Made by a program: the position numbers and the translations under genes. A stretch of DNA of 64,000 nucleotides, taken from the NCBI RefSeq assembly GCF_000247695.1, contig NW_004624784.1, forward strand, positions 12,973,133 through 13,037,132, in the 5' to 3' direction. This DNA comes from Heterocephalus glaber. Its lineage: Eukaryota; Chordata; Mammalia; Rodentia; Bathyergidae. Below are positions 43,481 to 54,904 of the stretch, piece after piece; the first letter of the stretch is position 1, and each line of letters opens with the position of its first letter. The notes beneath the pieces are model-generated. The model made no database searches. It was not told the DNA's origin and worked only from the letters and a program-made list of their open reading frames with translations.

Positions 43481-44394
43481 TATAATCATTGCAAGCATTC
43501 TAAGGCCTGAAACTTCCATGTTTGCTGATTGAATGGTGGAATGAGAGAGTCTTTGCCTAGGGATGGCTTAAATAATTGTCAAACTGAGCAGCCTCCTTAA
43601 AAGAAGAGATCTGATGAGATTACTAGCAACTTGATTTTTTCCACCAGATTTATATTTAGCTTGGTCCATCCCAAAGGGCCAGCAGCCTAGGAGCTCTGCA
43701 ATCAGTACCCTTATTTCCACACACCCTCTTTGGTGTGAGATGACAAAGCTGAGAAGCCACCATCTGTAAGAAGTAAATTTTAATTTGTCTTCCAGGAGCA
43801 GGGACAGGTTGTACAAAGTTGCCTTCCCTCATTTGCCCCTGTGATTGATGGTGTAGAGTTGGGAGGGAGCTGGCTGGCAGTGGGTGAGTCTGTAAAGCTT
43901 ATAGCCCATATGTGGATTTGTGACATGCACCGCCCAAGTCTGAGAACACTGTCCTACAGCTGAGCCTGGCTTTCCCCTACATGTTCACTTGGAGGATTTT
44001 TCAGCATTCTTGGCTCCTTCTCCTCTTCAAAGTTCTGGATGAAGATTACGGCTCCTAATTCATGTCTAATTTCTCCTGGTATATTTGGCTCGGGAAAGCC
44101 ACAGCCCTAACCCACTAGGAAGGAGGGGAGCCCAGGAGTCAGGCCCATTAGCAAAACTATGAAGCAAGTCAAGTTCATCTCAACTTCCTGCATTTTGGTT
44201 TCCTCACTGTCTCACCCAAGACACCCAGGGTATAAGATGTTTCCTATCCTGCACTTCTATAGGGTGCTATGGGTGACAAGTTCAGTAAATATCTCAGATT
44301 ATAAATAACAATATCTACTGAGTGCATTCTATGCATCAGATGCTGCCTGTTATACACGCAGGTAAGCTCTTCTGCTGAGAAGACGCGCCTGGCC
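43481..44394. other. unique sequence, no gene recognised
   Basis: Mixed sequence. The minus frame at 43568-43816 shows no domain. Confidence 0.4.
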
Positions 44395-44505
44395 ATTAAG
44401 AGTGCTAAACTTACACGAGGCTCATCTGAGCACAAACTGGTTCTACAACTTACTATCTATGTGCCCTCAAGCATATTATTTAAGACCTTGAAGCCCTATC
44501 CCTAC
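44395..44505 (+). mobile_element. MIR SINE fragment, diverged
   Basis: Forward MIR: 'attaagagtgctaaactt', 'ctggttctacaacttact', 'atctatgtgccctcaagc' and 'atattatttaagaccttg'. Confidence 0.6.
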
Positions 44506-44629
44506 AGTTTCCTTGCTCCGGTGGAACACGAGAATCCAGGGTTTTCATCAGTTGGCATCACCTGAAAATTCTACAACATTAAAGGGCCTCTGCTTGTCTA
44601 AAACACTAAACACTTCCAGCAGAAGCACC

Positions 44630-44830
44630 ATTTTGTTGGGATCTGGGCTCAGTCTCAGCTCCAGCAATCACTGGCTTGAAACTTTGGGAAAGTTTCATAA
44701 GAGCCAGTTTATATATAAAGTAGGGATGATATGAGTACCTATTTCATTATATGCTAGATTAGGTGATTAGATCAGACAGTGCCTCTAAAACATGCAGCCC
44801 AGCAGCTGGTATTTGGAGATTGTTCAGCAA
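44630..44830 (+). mobile_element. MIR SINE
   Basis: Forward MIR: 'gctcagtctcagctccag', 'caatcactggcttgaaac', 'tttgggaaagtttcataa', 'taaagtagggatgatatg', 'agtacctatttcattata' and 'acagtgcctctaaaacat'. Confidence 0.75.
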
Positions 44831-44864
44831 ATTTGACTCTGATTGTTAACCAAACCTCCTAATG

Positions 44865-44950
44865 GACAAGGCAGCAGAGGTTACAGAAGCTCAGCAACTT
44901 GCACAAGATTACAGAGCGGGGCTTGAACCCAGGCCTTCTGGCATAGAGAC
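44865..44950 (-). mobile_element. MIR SINE fragment
   Basis: Reverse-complement MIR: 'gaggttacagaagctcag', 'caacttgcacaagattac', 'agagcggggcttgaaccc' and 'aggccttctggcatagag'. It faces the MIR at 44630-44830. Confidence 0.8.
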
Positions 44951-45867
44951 TTGTTGGGCATTTCCATCACAGGATGCTAGCCAATGTGAACACTGTGCTA
45001 AGACACTGCAGGGGGATACTAGCTTTCTGTCCCTTGTATAAAAACAGAGTAACAATTCCCACAGGAGCCATCAAGACTTACTTCAAAGACAGTAACATTG
45101 GCAGCCAGGTGCCATAAAGCACAGGTGGGAGAGAGTCCTCTGTGCAGGAGGCACGGGGGAAAAACAGAACAGCTTCGATTCATTAAATGATTAACTTTCA
45201 TTTTACCATTTGTTGGTTTCAAATTAAAGTAAGTCTAGCCAACTTGCAAAGCCACCCACCACCTTCAACTTCATTGAAATCAGCTGAATCAGAGGACAGT
45301 TTCACTGAAGAGGATAAGAAGAGAGGATGGCCACTTCAGGCAAGCTTGTGAAGGGAGGGACCTAGTCTTAACTCTCCAAAAAAGGACCAGAGCTGCTCTT
45401 GACCTTGTGGCCCTCGACAGAGTCGTGAATGGCAAGGCCATAGTCACTTGCAAACACAAAGGGATGCAGCAGTTCCAAACCCATCTTTAATGAGCCACAA
45501 ATTAAAAGGAGGCACCAGGGGCACTTGAGTTTGGCTCTTTGGGCTCTGTATTTTGGCCTTTTCATTTATGGCTTGAGTACGACTGAGATAGTCCTTTATG
45601 CACACAGCCCATTTCAGAGCCTCATAGTCATCATATGGCCCTGTAATCATTTAATCCTAAGGCTGGTCCCAGGAGCCCTCTTCCCATTCCATCCATCCCA
45701 CAGGGAGAGGCTGTGTGAGCCCTGGGTTCAAATGCAACCACAGCTATAACCTCAGTTTCAGGAGCCAGAATACAGGTGCAAAGATTTCTCTGGCAGGGGC
45801 ACAGAGGACTGTGGCTTGACAGTGAAAAAAGACCCAGAGGGTGGGAGGAGTCAGGACTGGTTTTGGG
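44951..45867. other. unique sequence, no gene recognised
   Basis: Minus frames at 45368-45565 and 45444-45650 overlap in different frames. The stretch looks repeat-free and could be conserved non-coding sequence or an old retrocopy, but I recognise no protein. Confidence 0.35.
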
Positions 45868-46045
45868 TTTCAGTGAGCTGTTCCCAAACTTCTCTGCATA
45901 CTGGAGTCACCTAAGGTGCAACCAGCCCCTCATGCCTGTCTTCTGGTATACTGTAATTGAAATGGCCTGCAGTGAGACCTGAACTTTGGCTATTTGAAAA
46001 TACCCCCAAGTGATTTTAATGTGTAGTCAAGTTTAGGAATCAATG
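45868..46045. mobile_element. MER5-type hAT relic
   Basis: Opens 'cagtgagctgttcccaaa' with 'cttctctgcatactggag' and 'tcacctaaggtgcaacca', and ends 'cccccaagtgattttaat', 'gtgtagtcaagtttagga' in MER5A order. The usual MER5A middle is interrupted or decayed. Confidence 0.7.
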
Positions 46046-46429
46046 GCCTGGGACCCCTCAGGAAAGGAGTTCTGTTTCATACCTGGTCTCCCAATCCCCC
46101 CAATTTTTCTTTGTGCGGTCTCACAGGTTGCTGGGGCCAGAGTCCAGCTGAGCATAACCTTGGAATAAAGGAATTTCAGGCCCTGTGAAAGTACTGTCTG
46201 GCTTTCAAAACATCTTTCCCACCCCTAACACCTGCTGCTCCTTCACCAGGACAAAGCTCTTTATTTCACAGTGAGATAAGGCTTAAAACAGCAATGCCCT
46301 TGGGAGAAGAATGAGAATGACTGAAATTCATGCTAAGCTATAAGTGACTGATGAGGAAGGAGAGAGGAGACTTAGCCATCTTGACAGCCTGATTCAGGGG
46401 GAAAGTGTGAAAACAGTAAAGCTAGAGAG
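46046..46429. other. unique sequence, no gene recognised
   Basis: Mixed sequence without a named repeat or domain-bearing frame. Confidence 0.4.
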
Positions 46430-46525
46430 GCCCCTCATTTTAGAAATGAGGAATCCGGGGCCTAGAGGTGTGAGCCAACCTGGTCAAGGCCATCTACTCA
46501 GCAGGTTGTAGCAGAGTCTGGCGCA
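46430..46525 (-). mobile_element. MIR SINE fragment
   Basis: Reverse-complement MIR: 'cattttagaaatgaggaa', 'tccggggcctagaggtgt', 'acctggtcaaggccatct' and 'gcagagtctggcgcagag'. Confidence 0.7.
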
Positions 46526-46667
46526 GAGCGGAAACTTCACCTTTGACCAAATGTGGTGTAGGGCTGGCCTTGATGGTCAGCAATGAAGATGTAGCCTGTA
46601 GGTGTCCAGGTGGATCCTTGTATCAGACTCTTTACTGGCCCCAAATGGCATTTAAAAATACGTCAAA

Positions 46668-46748
46668 GTGGGGCCGGGGATTCAGCTCAGTGGCACGGGG
46701 CCTGCCTTGTAAGCACAAGGTTGTGAGTTTGATCCCTGGTACCCCGCC
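46668..46748 (+). mobile_element. ID-type SINE with target duplication, no poly(A) left
   Basis: Body GGGGCCGGGGATTCAGCTCA to GATCCCTGGTACC, followed by CCGCC instead of poly(A). The 13-base flanks AAAAATACGTCAA (46654-46666) and AAAAATACATCAA (46749-46761) differ by one base, at a CpG in the left copy. The tail decay and the mismatch suggest it is older than the copy at 6241. Confidence 0.88.
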
Positions 46749-46761
46749 AAAAATACATCAA

Positions 46762-47519
46762 CAATCTTTGGTTAGCAATGTCGGTGGGTGCTAATGCTGG
46801 CATCTAGTGGGCAGGGCCTAGGTACACTAAGTAGCCTGTAATGTGTGGGAGAATCCTGCCCAAGGAAGGATGCCAAGAAATGCCGTTCATGTCCCCTTTG
46901 AGAAATGCCATTAATCCCTGGGCTGTATCAGCTTATAAGGCCCATCTTTTCCTAAGACCCATTATAGGACCAATGGTCCCATGTTTGCTGGCTTGGCTTT
47001 GACATTGGCAGAGGAAGCAACTTCTCCAGGTAGGCTCTGTAAGTCTACTGCTACAGTGAGATCAGTGCCTAGGAAACTGGGTCTTTTCACAGGGCTCTGG
47101 ACATTGCCCCACACTGTAGCTAAGCTGGAGGCTTTAGGGAGGCTGGAGACCCCTAAACGAGCTTTAGGTCAAAGGGTAAAAATGCCTCTTAAGTCAGCAT
47201 AGCTACTCCTAGGACTTTCTTTTGGCACGAGACCTGGTCAGAGCACCAGACTAAATTACTGACTGCTTCCATTCAGCCTTGACTCGCTGTTCTGCTACAT
47301 AAAGTGAGGTTTTCAGGGTGGGGACTGCCCTTTCTTGAGCCAATAGAACCCACCACATGTTCCCAGGGCCCCTGGTAGTAAACATGGACATGCATGCTGC
47401 TTCCCAATTGCATTCAAGACAACTTTCCCTCATCCAAGCATATTTATCCTGTCTTGCTTGGATAGTAGGGCAAAGTAGGATAGATGCACCAGTACCAGTG
47501 AGAAGGGCTTTTTATTCAC
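46762..47519. other. unique sequence, no gene recognised
   Basis: Mixed sequence. The plus frame at 46981-47202 shows no domain. Confidence 0.4.
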
Positions 47520-47610
47520 TGGACCAGTCATGAATCCTCTCTAGGCCTAAGTTTATTCATCCATAAAGGGTCCTGTTTACTTTATCTTGGTGAGGATAAA
47601 TAAAGCAAAA
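47520..47610 (+). mobile_element. MIR SINE fragment, weak
   Basis: Forward MIR-like text: 'catgaatcctctctaggc', 'ctaagtttattcatccat' and 'ggtgaggataaataaagc'. Confidence 0.5.
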
Positions 47611-47989
47611 GGTGTAAGTGTGGGGCAGGCTCCCTGGCCATACACAAACAAGCCCCTTCTAGGGAGGGGGGCTTATTTTCTAATCACCTTCCCAGGCACC
47701 TGCTGCCCCTCCATCTCCAGGCCCTCTTCTGCACACCTAAGGCTGGGCAGGGCTAGCTCCCTGCTCCTGCCCTGAGAGATGTCCCTTCTATGTTACCCTC
47801 CTTGGACAAGACCAAAAGGCCCTGGCCATGAGTAGGGGTGCATGGTAGGCAGGTCTCATAATGGACTCCATGGGGGCCATTACAAATCAGAAGCAGAACC
47901 CCAAAGAGGGATGGGGGAAAACCCACAAAAGAGTCAGCAAGGCCATCAGCAGTGGCTCCTGTGAGACTTTACATTTAGGAGGCTGAGCT
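47611..47989. other. unique sequence, no gene recognised
   Basis: A GGGAGGGGGG run near 47662 is the only notable composition feature. Confidence 0.4.
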
Positions 47990-48140
47990 GACATTTATGG
48001 TGGGAAGTTTTATCTCTGTGGTAAATAACCTCTAATGGTGTAGGTCATTACACTAATTATAGCAGATAATTAATTTCCTAATTCTTTTTCTAGGTGACCA
48101 CCTATTACTAGAGAAACATAATTTATTCCTGTTCTTCCTG
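47990..48140. promoter_or_regulatory. candidate homeodomain-site cluster (speculative)
   Basis: Four TAAT-core sites lie within about 55 bases: CTCTAATGG, ACACTAATTATAG, GATAATTAATTTCC and CCTAATTC (48031-48085), followed by a nuclear-receptor-like TAGGTGACC half site. No repeat signature is visible. Function is inference from motif density. Confidence 0.25.
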
Positions 48141-48689
48141 GGCAGATATGCCTGGGCTTATCCTGACCTTCTGGCTCACCAGCACCTGAGATGGCAGGAG
48201 TTTTCCTCTCACCCTACTGATCCACAAAAATGCACCTAGAGGTGACACAGCATCCCTGACCTTTGTCTCTCTCTTAGACCTTGTTCTCATTCAAAAGCCC
48301 ATGCCTCACTACACTCAGAGGATGGTTTTCTTTAGATCTGCCCATTTCCTTTTGGTTGTGGACACATGGGTTGGTGCTTTTTACTAGGTTTGATGGAAGG
48401 ACAGTCCATCCCCTTCATGGGTGGGGCATCTGGTAAAAGCCACCCTTTTTTCTCCCTAACACTTAATTGCCGCAGGTATTTCATTTCAGAAATGTAAAGG
48501 TGACTAATACAAATACCTCCATGCTTCTGTGAGCTCTTGCACTAATGTTTCCTTTCCATATGGATGCCTGACCCTGCTTCCGATGTAGACCCTGCCTATT
48601 GCCCGTGGCTTGGGTCAGCTTTCAGCTCAGCAACTAGAACTCTTCATGAGTTTATCTTCGAAATGTCTAGGAAGGAACTTTGGAAACAG
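48141..48689. other. unique sequence, no gene recognised
   Basis: Mixed sequence, no named repeat. Confidence 0.4.
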
Positions 48690-48905
48690 CTAAGCCAACC
48701 ACTTTGTATATCTTAACTTATTTAACTTTTTTTTTTTTTTTTGGTACTGGGGATTGAACTCAGGTCCTTGCCCTTGCGCAACAGGCAGCGAAACCACTGA
48801 GCTAAATCCCTGGCCCATCTTATTTAACTTTTAAAGGAGATTTCAACACCCTTATTTTGGAGTTGAGAAAACTAAGTCTCAAAGGGGTTAAGTGCCTTAT
48901 CTCAG
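48690..48905 (-). mobile_element. MIR SINE split by an ID insertion
   Basis: Left piece 'agccaaccactttgtata' and 'tcttaacttatttaactt'; right piece after the ID 'gagatttcaacaccctta', 'ttttggagttgagaaaac', 'taagtctcaaaggggtta' and 'agtgccttatctcagatt'. Together they give one reverse-complement MIR. Confidence 0.8.
48731..48816 (-). mobile_element. ID-type SINE, perfect target duplication
   Basis: Complement orientation: poly(T), GGTACTGGGGATTGAACTCA, ending CTGAGCTAAATCCCTGGCCC. The 14-base flanks CTTATTTAACTTTT at 48717-48730 and 48819-48832 are identical and come from the surrounding MIR. The interior (GCGCAACAGGCAGCGAAACC complement) matches the type seen at 29798. Confidence 0.93.
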
Positions 48906-50394
48906 ATTTCCTCCTCCTGGAAATGTGGCCAAGCTGAGCATCTATACAGCTACCCAAGCTCCTCTCCTACCCTACAGGCCTCACTACCCATAGTCCCTGT
49001 TTTTATGCATCACTGGGCCCCTCACAGCCCAGCTTGCCGATGGGAGCCAGGACTGTTCTTTCATCAAACCTAGTGGGCAGGACAAGCCTCGGAATTAGCA
49101 GCTCTGAGCATGAATAACTCAGGTGGAAGATGAGCTTCCAAAACTTTGGGGGGGGGGAATTAGAAATGGCATATTGATCAATGCTAATAAGGCTTTTTGG
49201 AAGATCAAAAATAGAAACAAATCTAGGGATTAAAATAAAAGACAAAAAAGAAGAATCAGCTCTACTTACAGCATAAATCTGCTCCACAGAGAGCAGGCTG
49301 GTTATTTTCTGTATCCTCATCACTATCTGGAGCGCAGGGTGGGGTGTGCCTGTGCAGGACATGTGTGACGTCTGAGGTCTGGCTTCAGAGGCCCAGGCAT
49401 GTTGACAGGGAAGTGTCTTTGGGAAGACAGCAGCCGTGGTGCTGTGACCTGAGTGTCCCTAGTCGTCCCCAGGCCTTCTCTATGTCACTGCCCCTGGCTG
49501 GGAGAACAAGTAAGCTCCAAGCTTGCTGCTCCTCAGGCCAGGAGGCCACAGAAGCTGATGGCTGTCTGTGCTGAGTGCTGTAGGGCTGGGAGAGCCAGGT
49601 GGGAGCTCTGGGGACAGAGGACAGTGTTCTGTCATCCCAGGAGGCAGCAGATGAGGGGTGGGAGGTGGGATGGGGAGGCTGGCCAGCCTGAGCAGGGGTG
49701 ATGAGAAACTATGACTAAGCCAGGGTGGCAGAGAAAGCAGTGGAAATGGCAGGTGACAGTCAGTCAGACAGAGTCAGTGAGACTCGAAAGGTGGAAACAT
49801 GGGAAAGGGGAAGGAAGAGACTTAAGAGACAGAAGAGCTGGATGATGCCCCACAGAACCTGATATGGCCACCCAAGGCAGAGGACAGTGGGCTTCAGAGA
49901 GGTCCTTGAAGTTCCCAGGAGAAAGGACTGGGTGTCACCCCATCCTGCCCCTCGTCCCTCTGGGGTCATAGGACTGAGGTGTCCCACTCCAGACCTCCTT
50001 TCTTTTCTTCTTATGATTTCCTAACCTGCTGAAGAGGGAGAGGGAGGAGGGAAGAAATGCCAAGTGGCAGAAGTGGGCCCTGCCACCTGGCCCACATGGT
50101 CACTAACGCACTTCATGTGACTGCTGGTTGCTTACCGGCCCAACAAACACATGCTCGTCTGCTCAGCTCAGTGGCCTTGGAGATGCACAGATCTCCACTT
50201 CAAACCCAGCAGTAACTTCTGCCATTTCATCAGTTCCAGGGCTCCAGAATGCCCTGGGTGTGTCAGAGGAGGGAAGAGGAGGAGCCCATCCTGCGGAGTC
50301 ATTTTCCCTGTGTATGTTGTGGGGGACACCAAATGTGGCAGGAGCTCTATGGGAGCCTCAAGGCTCACAGCCACCTGTAAAGTAAGAACAGTGC
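48906..50394. other. unique sequence, no gene recognised
   Basis: A run of ten G bases (GGGGGGGGGAAT near 49149) occurs within the open minus frame at 49003-49362. Frames here carry no domain. The right half is GC-richer. Confidence 0.4.
49655..49675 (+). other. G-quadruplex-capable tract
   Basis: GGGGTGGGAGGTGGGATGGG with one further G gives four G-runs of at least three with loops of one, four and two bases. Confidence 0.7.
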
Positions 50395-50450
50395 AGCCTC
50401 ACTTTATAGATGCTGAAACTGAGGCACGGGTGGTGGGGATAGGGGATGGA
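50395..50450 (-). mobile_element. MIR SINE core scrap
   Basis: Reverse-complement MIR core only: 'cactttatagatgctgaa' and 'actgaggcacgggtgg'. Confidence 0.65.
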
Positions 50451-50559
50451 CATAGAATGATGAGAGGCAGGGCCTGGACAGACTCTTGAGTGACTCCAGA
50501 CTGTAGGAGGAAAAATGAGCTTCCCTCAAAAGTATTCCTCTTGGGCCATTTTGCATAGT

Positions 50560-50790
50560 TAGAGGGACAGCACCGGGTTTGATCCCAGCTCTGCCATGCT
50601 TTGCTGTGTGGCCTGGGGCAGGACCTGTGAACTCTCTGCATCTTCATTTCCTTATCTATAGAACTAGGCAGGCAGCATTTAGATCAAAGTGTTGTGAGGA
50701 CTAAATGAAAGAGCTCAGCCTGTGCCTGGCACACAGTAGTGACCAATAAGTGTGAACTTTTATTATTTTGTGGAAGAAGAGCAGCAGCAG
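50560..50790 (+). mobile_element. MIR SINE, full length, well preserved
   Basis: Forward MIR: 'caccgggtttgatcccag', 'ctctgccatgctttgctg', 'tgtggcctggggcaggac', 'cttcatttccttatctat', 'gttgtgaggactaaatga', 'gcctgtgcctggcacaca' and 'gtagtgaccaataagtgt'. It is opposed to the scrap at 50395-50450. Confidence 0.93.
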
Positions 50791-52274
50791 TGACAATAGT
50801 GGGGAGGGGTGAGTGAAAGGAAGGAAGGAGCCCTTAAGGGAGATAAGGGACTTCAGGTCCTGTGGCTGAAGGTCCTACTTGCAGGAACACATTGGTCCTG
50901 GAGAAGACCAAGTCCTGAGTCCCCAGGGCTCCCTGTTGCTGCTGTATCCAACTTTGAGGAGGCTTCTTCAGTTCAAACAGCCTGTCCTGCAGACACCCGG
51001 CCTGCTGGCCCTGGGCAGAGGGCAAGAGAGGGCCTCCTAGGGTTTATGGCACTGCAGCCTCATGTCCTTGCATACTCTAGGCTCCCCAGCACTGTGGCTG
51101 CAGGCCAGGCCAATGCTCCAAGCCATTCCAAATCATCTTCATAGTGTCCTCCCTTAGTGGATCCCAGAACTTGCTACAGCTTGGGTCTTAGAGGAGATCA
51201 GAGAAGTGAGTTCAGTTCAGCTTCAAGGGCAAGCTCTTCAGGGACATTTGCATTTTGAAAGAAGCCCAAAGGGAGAGAATAATGCTCACTGGGAAAGAAT
51301 ACCTTAGAATATCAGGCATGGGGAGAGGCCGAGCTTTCAGCGGGCTTCAGCGCACTCCTGCTGTGTGAGCATGCCTGCGTGTGGGCAAGCACGGTGTTCC
51401 TTCAGGCAATCACCTGCCATCTCACCATCTAGCCACTCCTACTTTTGAGCCTTTTCCTGGACCAGGCCTTTTCCTGTCACTAAGCTCTGGAGTGACAGAG
51501 GCATTGATCTGGTGCCTGTTTGAGGGGAGATGCCCCCTAAGCAAAGGAGAGAAGGGTTGCAAACAAGAGCTTCCTGGCTGAATTGCAGGGTCCTAGCAGG
51601 CCAGAGCAGGAGGGAAGCTTCCTGCCTGCAGATGAGTGTTGCAGGCCAGAGGGCCCAGGGCATCACAGACTATTAGAGTTAGGAAGGACACTAGCAGTAA
51701 TGAATTGTAGCCACTACCCCATAAGGGGATATTGTCAAAGATTCCCCATCAGAGGCTATTTGTATGTTGTATTACATGCTCCTGGGGTGGGGCACTTCAC
51801 TCCCTCTCCACAGGGGCCCCTTCCAGTCCAGGCTGCTATTAGTATGGTTATGGTAAACAAGAATCAGCCCTCTTCAACCTCACTGCCTGATACTAATTCT
51901 GTGTCTCCCAGTCTTTAGGCATCTGGAGATTAGGAGATGAGGACTATGCTTTGTCAAAGGCCTATTTTGCAAATTTTGCTCCTATGATGAATTTCCATCT
52001 CCTGGCTCCTCATCTTAGGTGGATCAAGCTATGGAAGGGATCACTATTGGGAGCTGGGATGCCACCAGCCAATCTGGTGGAAAACACAAGGGCTTGTGAG
52101 TAGCTCAGGAGCAAGGCTAAGACTTGCTTGGGATTTTCTGGCACGGCCTTGACATTCACTCAGGTCTGGAATAGGATTTTGTGGAGGAGAGTGAGCCTAA
52201 GAATTTTCCTTACTCAAGAAATTCAGCTACGTGTGGGTCACTTTCCCTGGAAGGGCTTTGATGTTTCCACATCT
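50791..52274. other. unique sequence, no gene recognised
   Basis: Overlapping frames at 50809-51144, 50834-51025, 51381-51581 and 51583-51918 show no domain. The stretch 51660-51760 ('cagactattagagttagg', 'aaggacactagcagtaat') is reminiscent of the unnamed ancient repeat seen at 39.2 kb. Confidence 0.4.
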
Positions 52275-52510
52275 AACAGTAGTATTAATTTGTTCCTAAT
52301 AACTGTCAGCAATGCTTATTACGCACTTATGATGTGCTAGGCAACATGAAAGGGGCTCTATGTGTATTATCTCATTTAATTCTCCCAACAAAACTTAGAG
52401 GTGAACACTGTTTATTACAGAAAAGGAAGCAGGCTTACAGTAGTAACTTAGGGCGAGGTTTACACAAAGAGGAAATGCCAGTAACTTCAAACCCAGAGGT
52501 TTTCACCATT
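52275..52510 (-). mobile_element. MIR SINE, near full length
   Basis: Reverse-complement MIR: 'cagcaatgcttattacgc', 'acttatgatgtgctaggc', 'tgtgtattatctcattta', 'attctcccaacaaaactt', 'gtttattacagaaaagga' and 'cttcaaacccagaggttt'. Confidence 0.85.
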
Positions 52511-54904
52511 GGGCCACCTGGCTGCCCAGGACAGCCTGGGGACAGGGGGCGTCTAAGTATCTTCCAACTGCAGTCAATGCCATGGGCTCTTCAGCCCTCT
52601 GGTTGGGAAACACAACACAAAGCAAAGACTGTCTCTACAATATGAGATTTGGGGGTGACACTTAGGCTGGGAACAGTGCAGGGACCCTGCCATCCTTAGG
52701 CTGGGAGGTCATGCCCTCTGGCCCAGCCACACCTAGGCCAGCCTGCACTCTGGGCACCCTTCAGCGAAGGAGACTTCCCCTCCCAACTGAGTGAGCCAGT
52801 GTGGTAGGGAGGCGACAGACACAACTAAATCCAGCCCTTGCTCCCTGTCAGCACAGAAGGAGGCCTCTGAGTGCTCTAAAAACTGGGTTAAAAATGGCTT
52901 GGCTATACCTATCTTATCTGCTTTGCCCTGAAAGCCTTCAGCGTGTGGCAGGCTTTCACGCAGAATTCTCCTTGCTAATCCCCCTTTGTTAGCTCTGATA
53001 CCAACATTGCAATACCAACCTCATCCAGGCGATTTGAGAGGGATTACAGACCCTCAATCCTTCAGCATGTGGGAGAAGAATGTTTTCTCAAATCAAAATT
53101 TTCACAAATCTGTTTTCAAAAATAATCAAAGTGCAAATCCCCCTCAGGATTGAAGGGTGGGGGAAAAACTCTTGGCTCTTCCACCTGCAACACAGAGGCT
53201 GGAGCACTGTCCTCGGGAAGGGGAGGGGAAGGCACAGCCACCTGGCTGAGGCAGCACCCACCTTCCTGTCTGCCAGGCTTTCATGCTTGCTAAGTGGGGC
53301 TCTGGGAGGTGGAAGGTCAGGTGCTCTAGCACAGCTGACACTGACTGTGACCCTAACTCTGAGTGGTGCCCTGTGCACAGGTTGGGAAGCAACAGGGCCA
53401 GATTCAAGTTTAGTTTCAACCTGTGGGTCTGTCTTAATAACCTGTCATGTCCCCTGCCCTGTGCTGGGCATTTGTGGGATATGATGATGATTAAGGTTTT
53501 ACTCTTGCCTCAAGGAAATCACAGCTTAGCAGGGAAGCAGGTGCAAACCCAGAGTACCCTGATATAGGGCAGACGGGACAGGAACAGAGATCACTGAGAC
53601 CTTTCAGGTGGTTTCCTGGACATATGGGAAAAAACTTGGAAAGGGGCTATGTTTCTTATGGGCAGGAAGGTTGGATGCTCCAACTATTATCCTGTACTGA
53701 GCAGAAAAAGGGCCAATGGGCATCAAGAAGACCTGAGTTCTGGGTCAGCTGGGCGCAGCTGTGGGGCTCCCATCAGGCCTAAGCCCTTTCCAGCCTCTGT
53801 GTCATACTGTGGCATCAAACCACAGTTGTTTCCCTCTGGCTGGCATGATAATGTAGGTCCTTCCAGCTCCTAAATGAGGGTCTGGAAGATCAGGACAAGG
53901 TAAACCAGGGTGAAAGATATTGTGGGTCTGTTCAAGTCCAGACTTGGAGTAAATATGAATTCTGTGCTATCTGGAATTTGCCTTAGTGGTTCCTTCTTAA
54001 TGCTTTGGTGGCAGTAGCTGATCCCAAAGCTACATCTACTTGCAAATCCTCTTCCTTCCAGCCAAGCCCTTGCACACCCTCAGAGCTGCCAATGTACCTA
54101 TGAATCTAGGCCCCCACCTGAAGGTTGTGCCTCTCAAGGCTGCCTTCCTGGCAGCAGGTCATATATTGGAGTTTGGCTTTCCTGATCTTCATCTGGTTTC
54201 AGGACTCAGTTTTTATTTTTTCCTGGTCCCAGATGGGGCTGAAGTCTGGTGTCCTCCAAGAACCAAGGCCTCTGACAATAAATAGGCCTTGAAATCTGAT
54301 CTCCTCTCTGACACCAGGCTGTGGCTAGGCACAAGGAGGCAGTGTGGCAAGCCATAAACTCTCTCCCTCCTTGGCTGGTGCTGCCATGCCTGCCGCCCAC
54401 TGAGCCCATGATAGGCAGCTCCACAGTAAGAAAATTGCCCTTTGGGGGCTGATTAAAGATGGATGAGCAGCCCCGGAGGTGACTTGAAGCTCAGCCTGCT
54501 CTCAAATGCATAACCCCAATATTTTCTTCTTAAGCAATTCTTCTGCTCTTTGATGTTCCGCAGTGGCACACAATCACATTCAGTTTGATGCACAGAAAGG
54601 GGAGGAGGTGCAGAGGAGGGGGTGAGGAGGGGGAGAAAGAGCTCAGCTCTGCCTGCCCATTCTTTCCGGGCAAATTCACTTTTATCATTTCATCCCTGGC
54701 TGGTCAGGAATTTAGCGAGCTGTGGGTTGTCTGTCCACAATGCCAGAGCCATGATATCCAAGGGATGTGGGGCTAGTGGTTGGCTTTTATGGCTTTAAGT
54801 GCAGAACCTTCTCTTGTGTATGTTTTTTTGAAAAATTCTATGACTCACTGGTGAATTCGCCATTTCCCAGGATGCACCAGGCATTTAGGAGAAGGACGGT
54901 AGAT
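52511..54904. other. unique sequence, no gene recognised
   Basis: About 2.4 kb of mixed sequence. A short ancient-repeat-like stretch lies at 53440-53560 ('ccctgccctgtgctgggc', 'ttgcctcaaggaaatcac', 'agcttagcagggaagcag'). Frames at 53080-53484, 53088-53378, 53144-53419 and 53283-53567 lie on both strands of the same DNA without a domain. Confidence 0.4.

Noticed and set aside
45368..45650. Two overlapping minus-strand frames that looked like a frameshifted retrocopy
   Set aside because: The peptides match no protein I recognise, a stop lies directly before the first start, and there is no poly(A) or target duplication to support a retrocopy.
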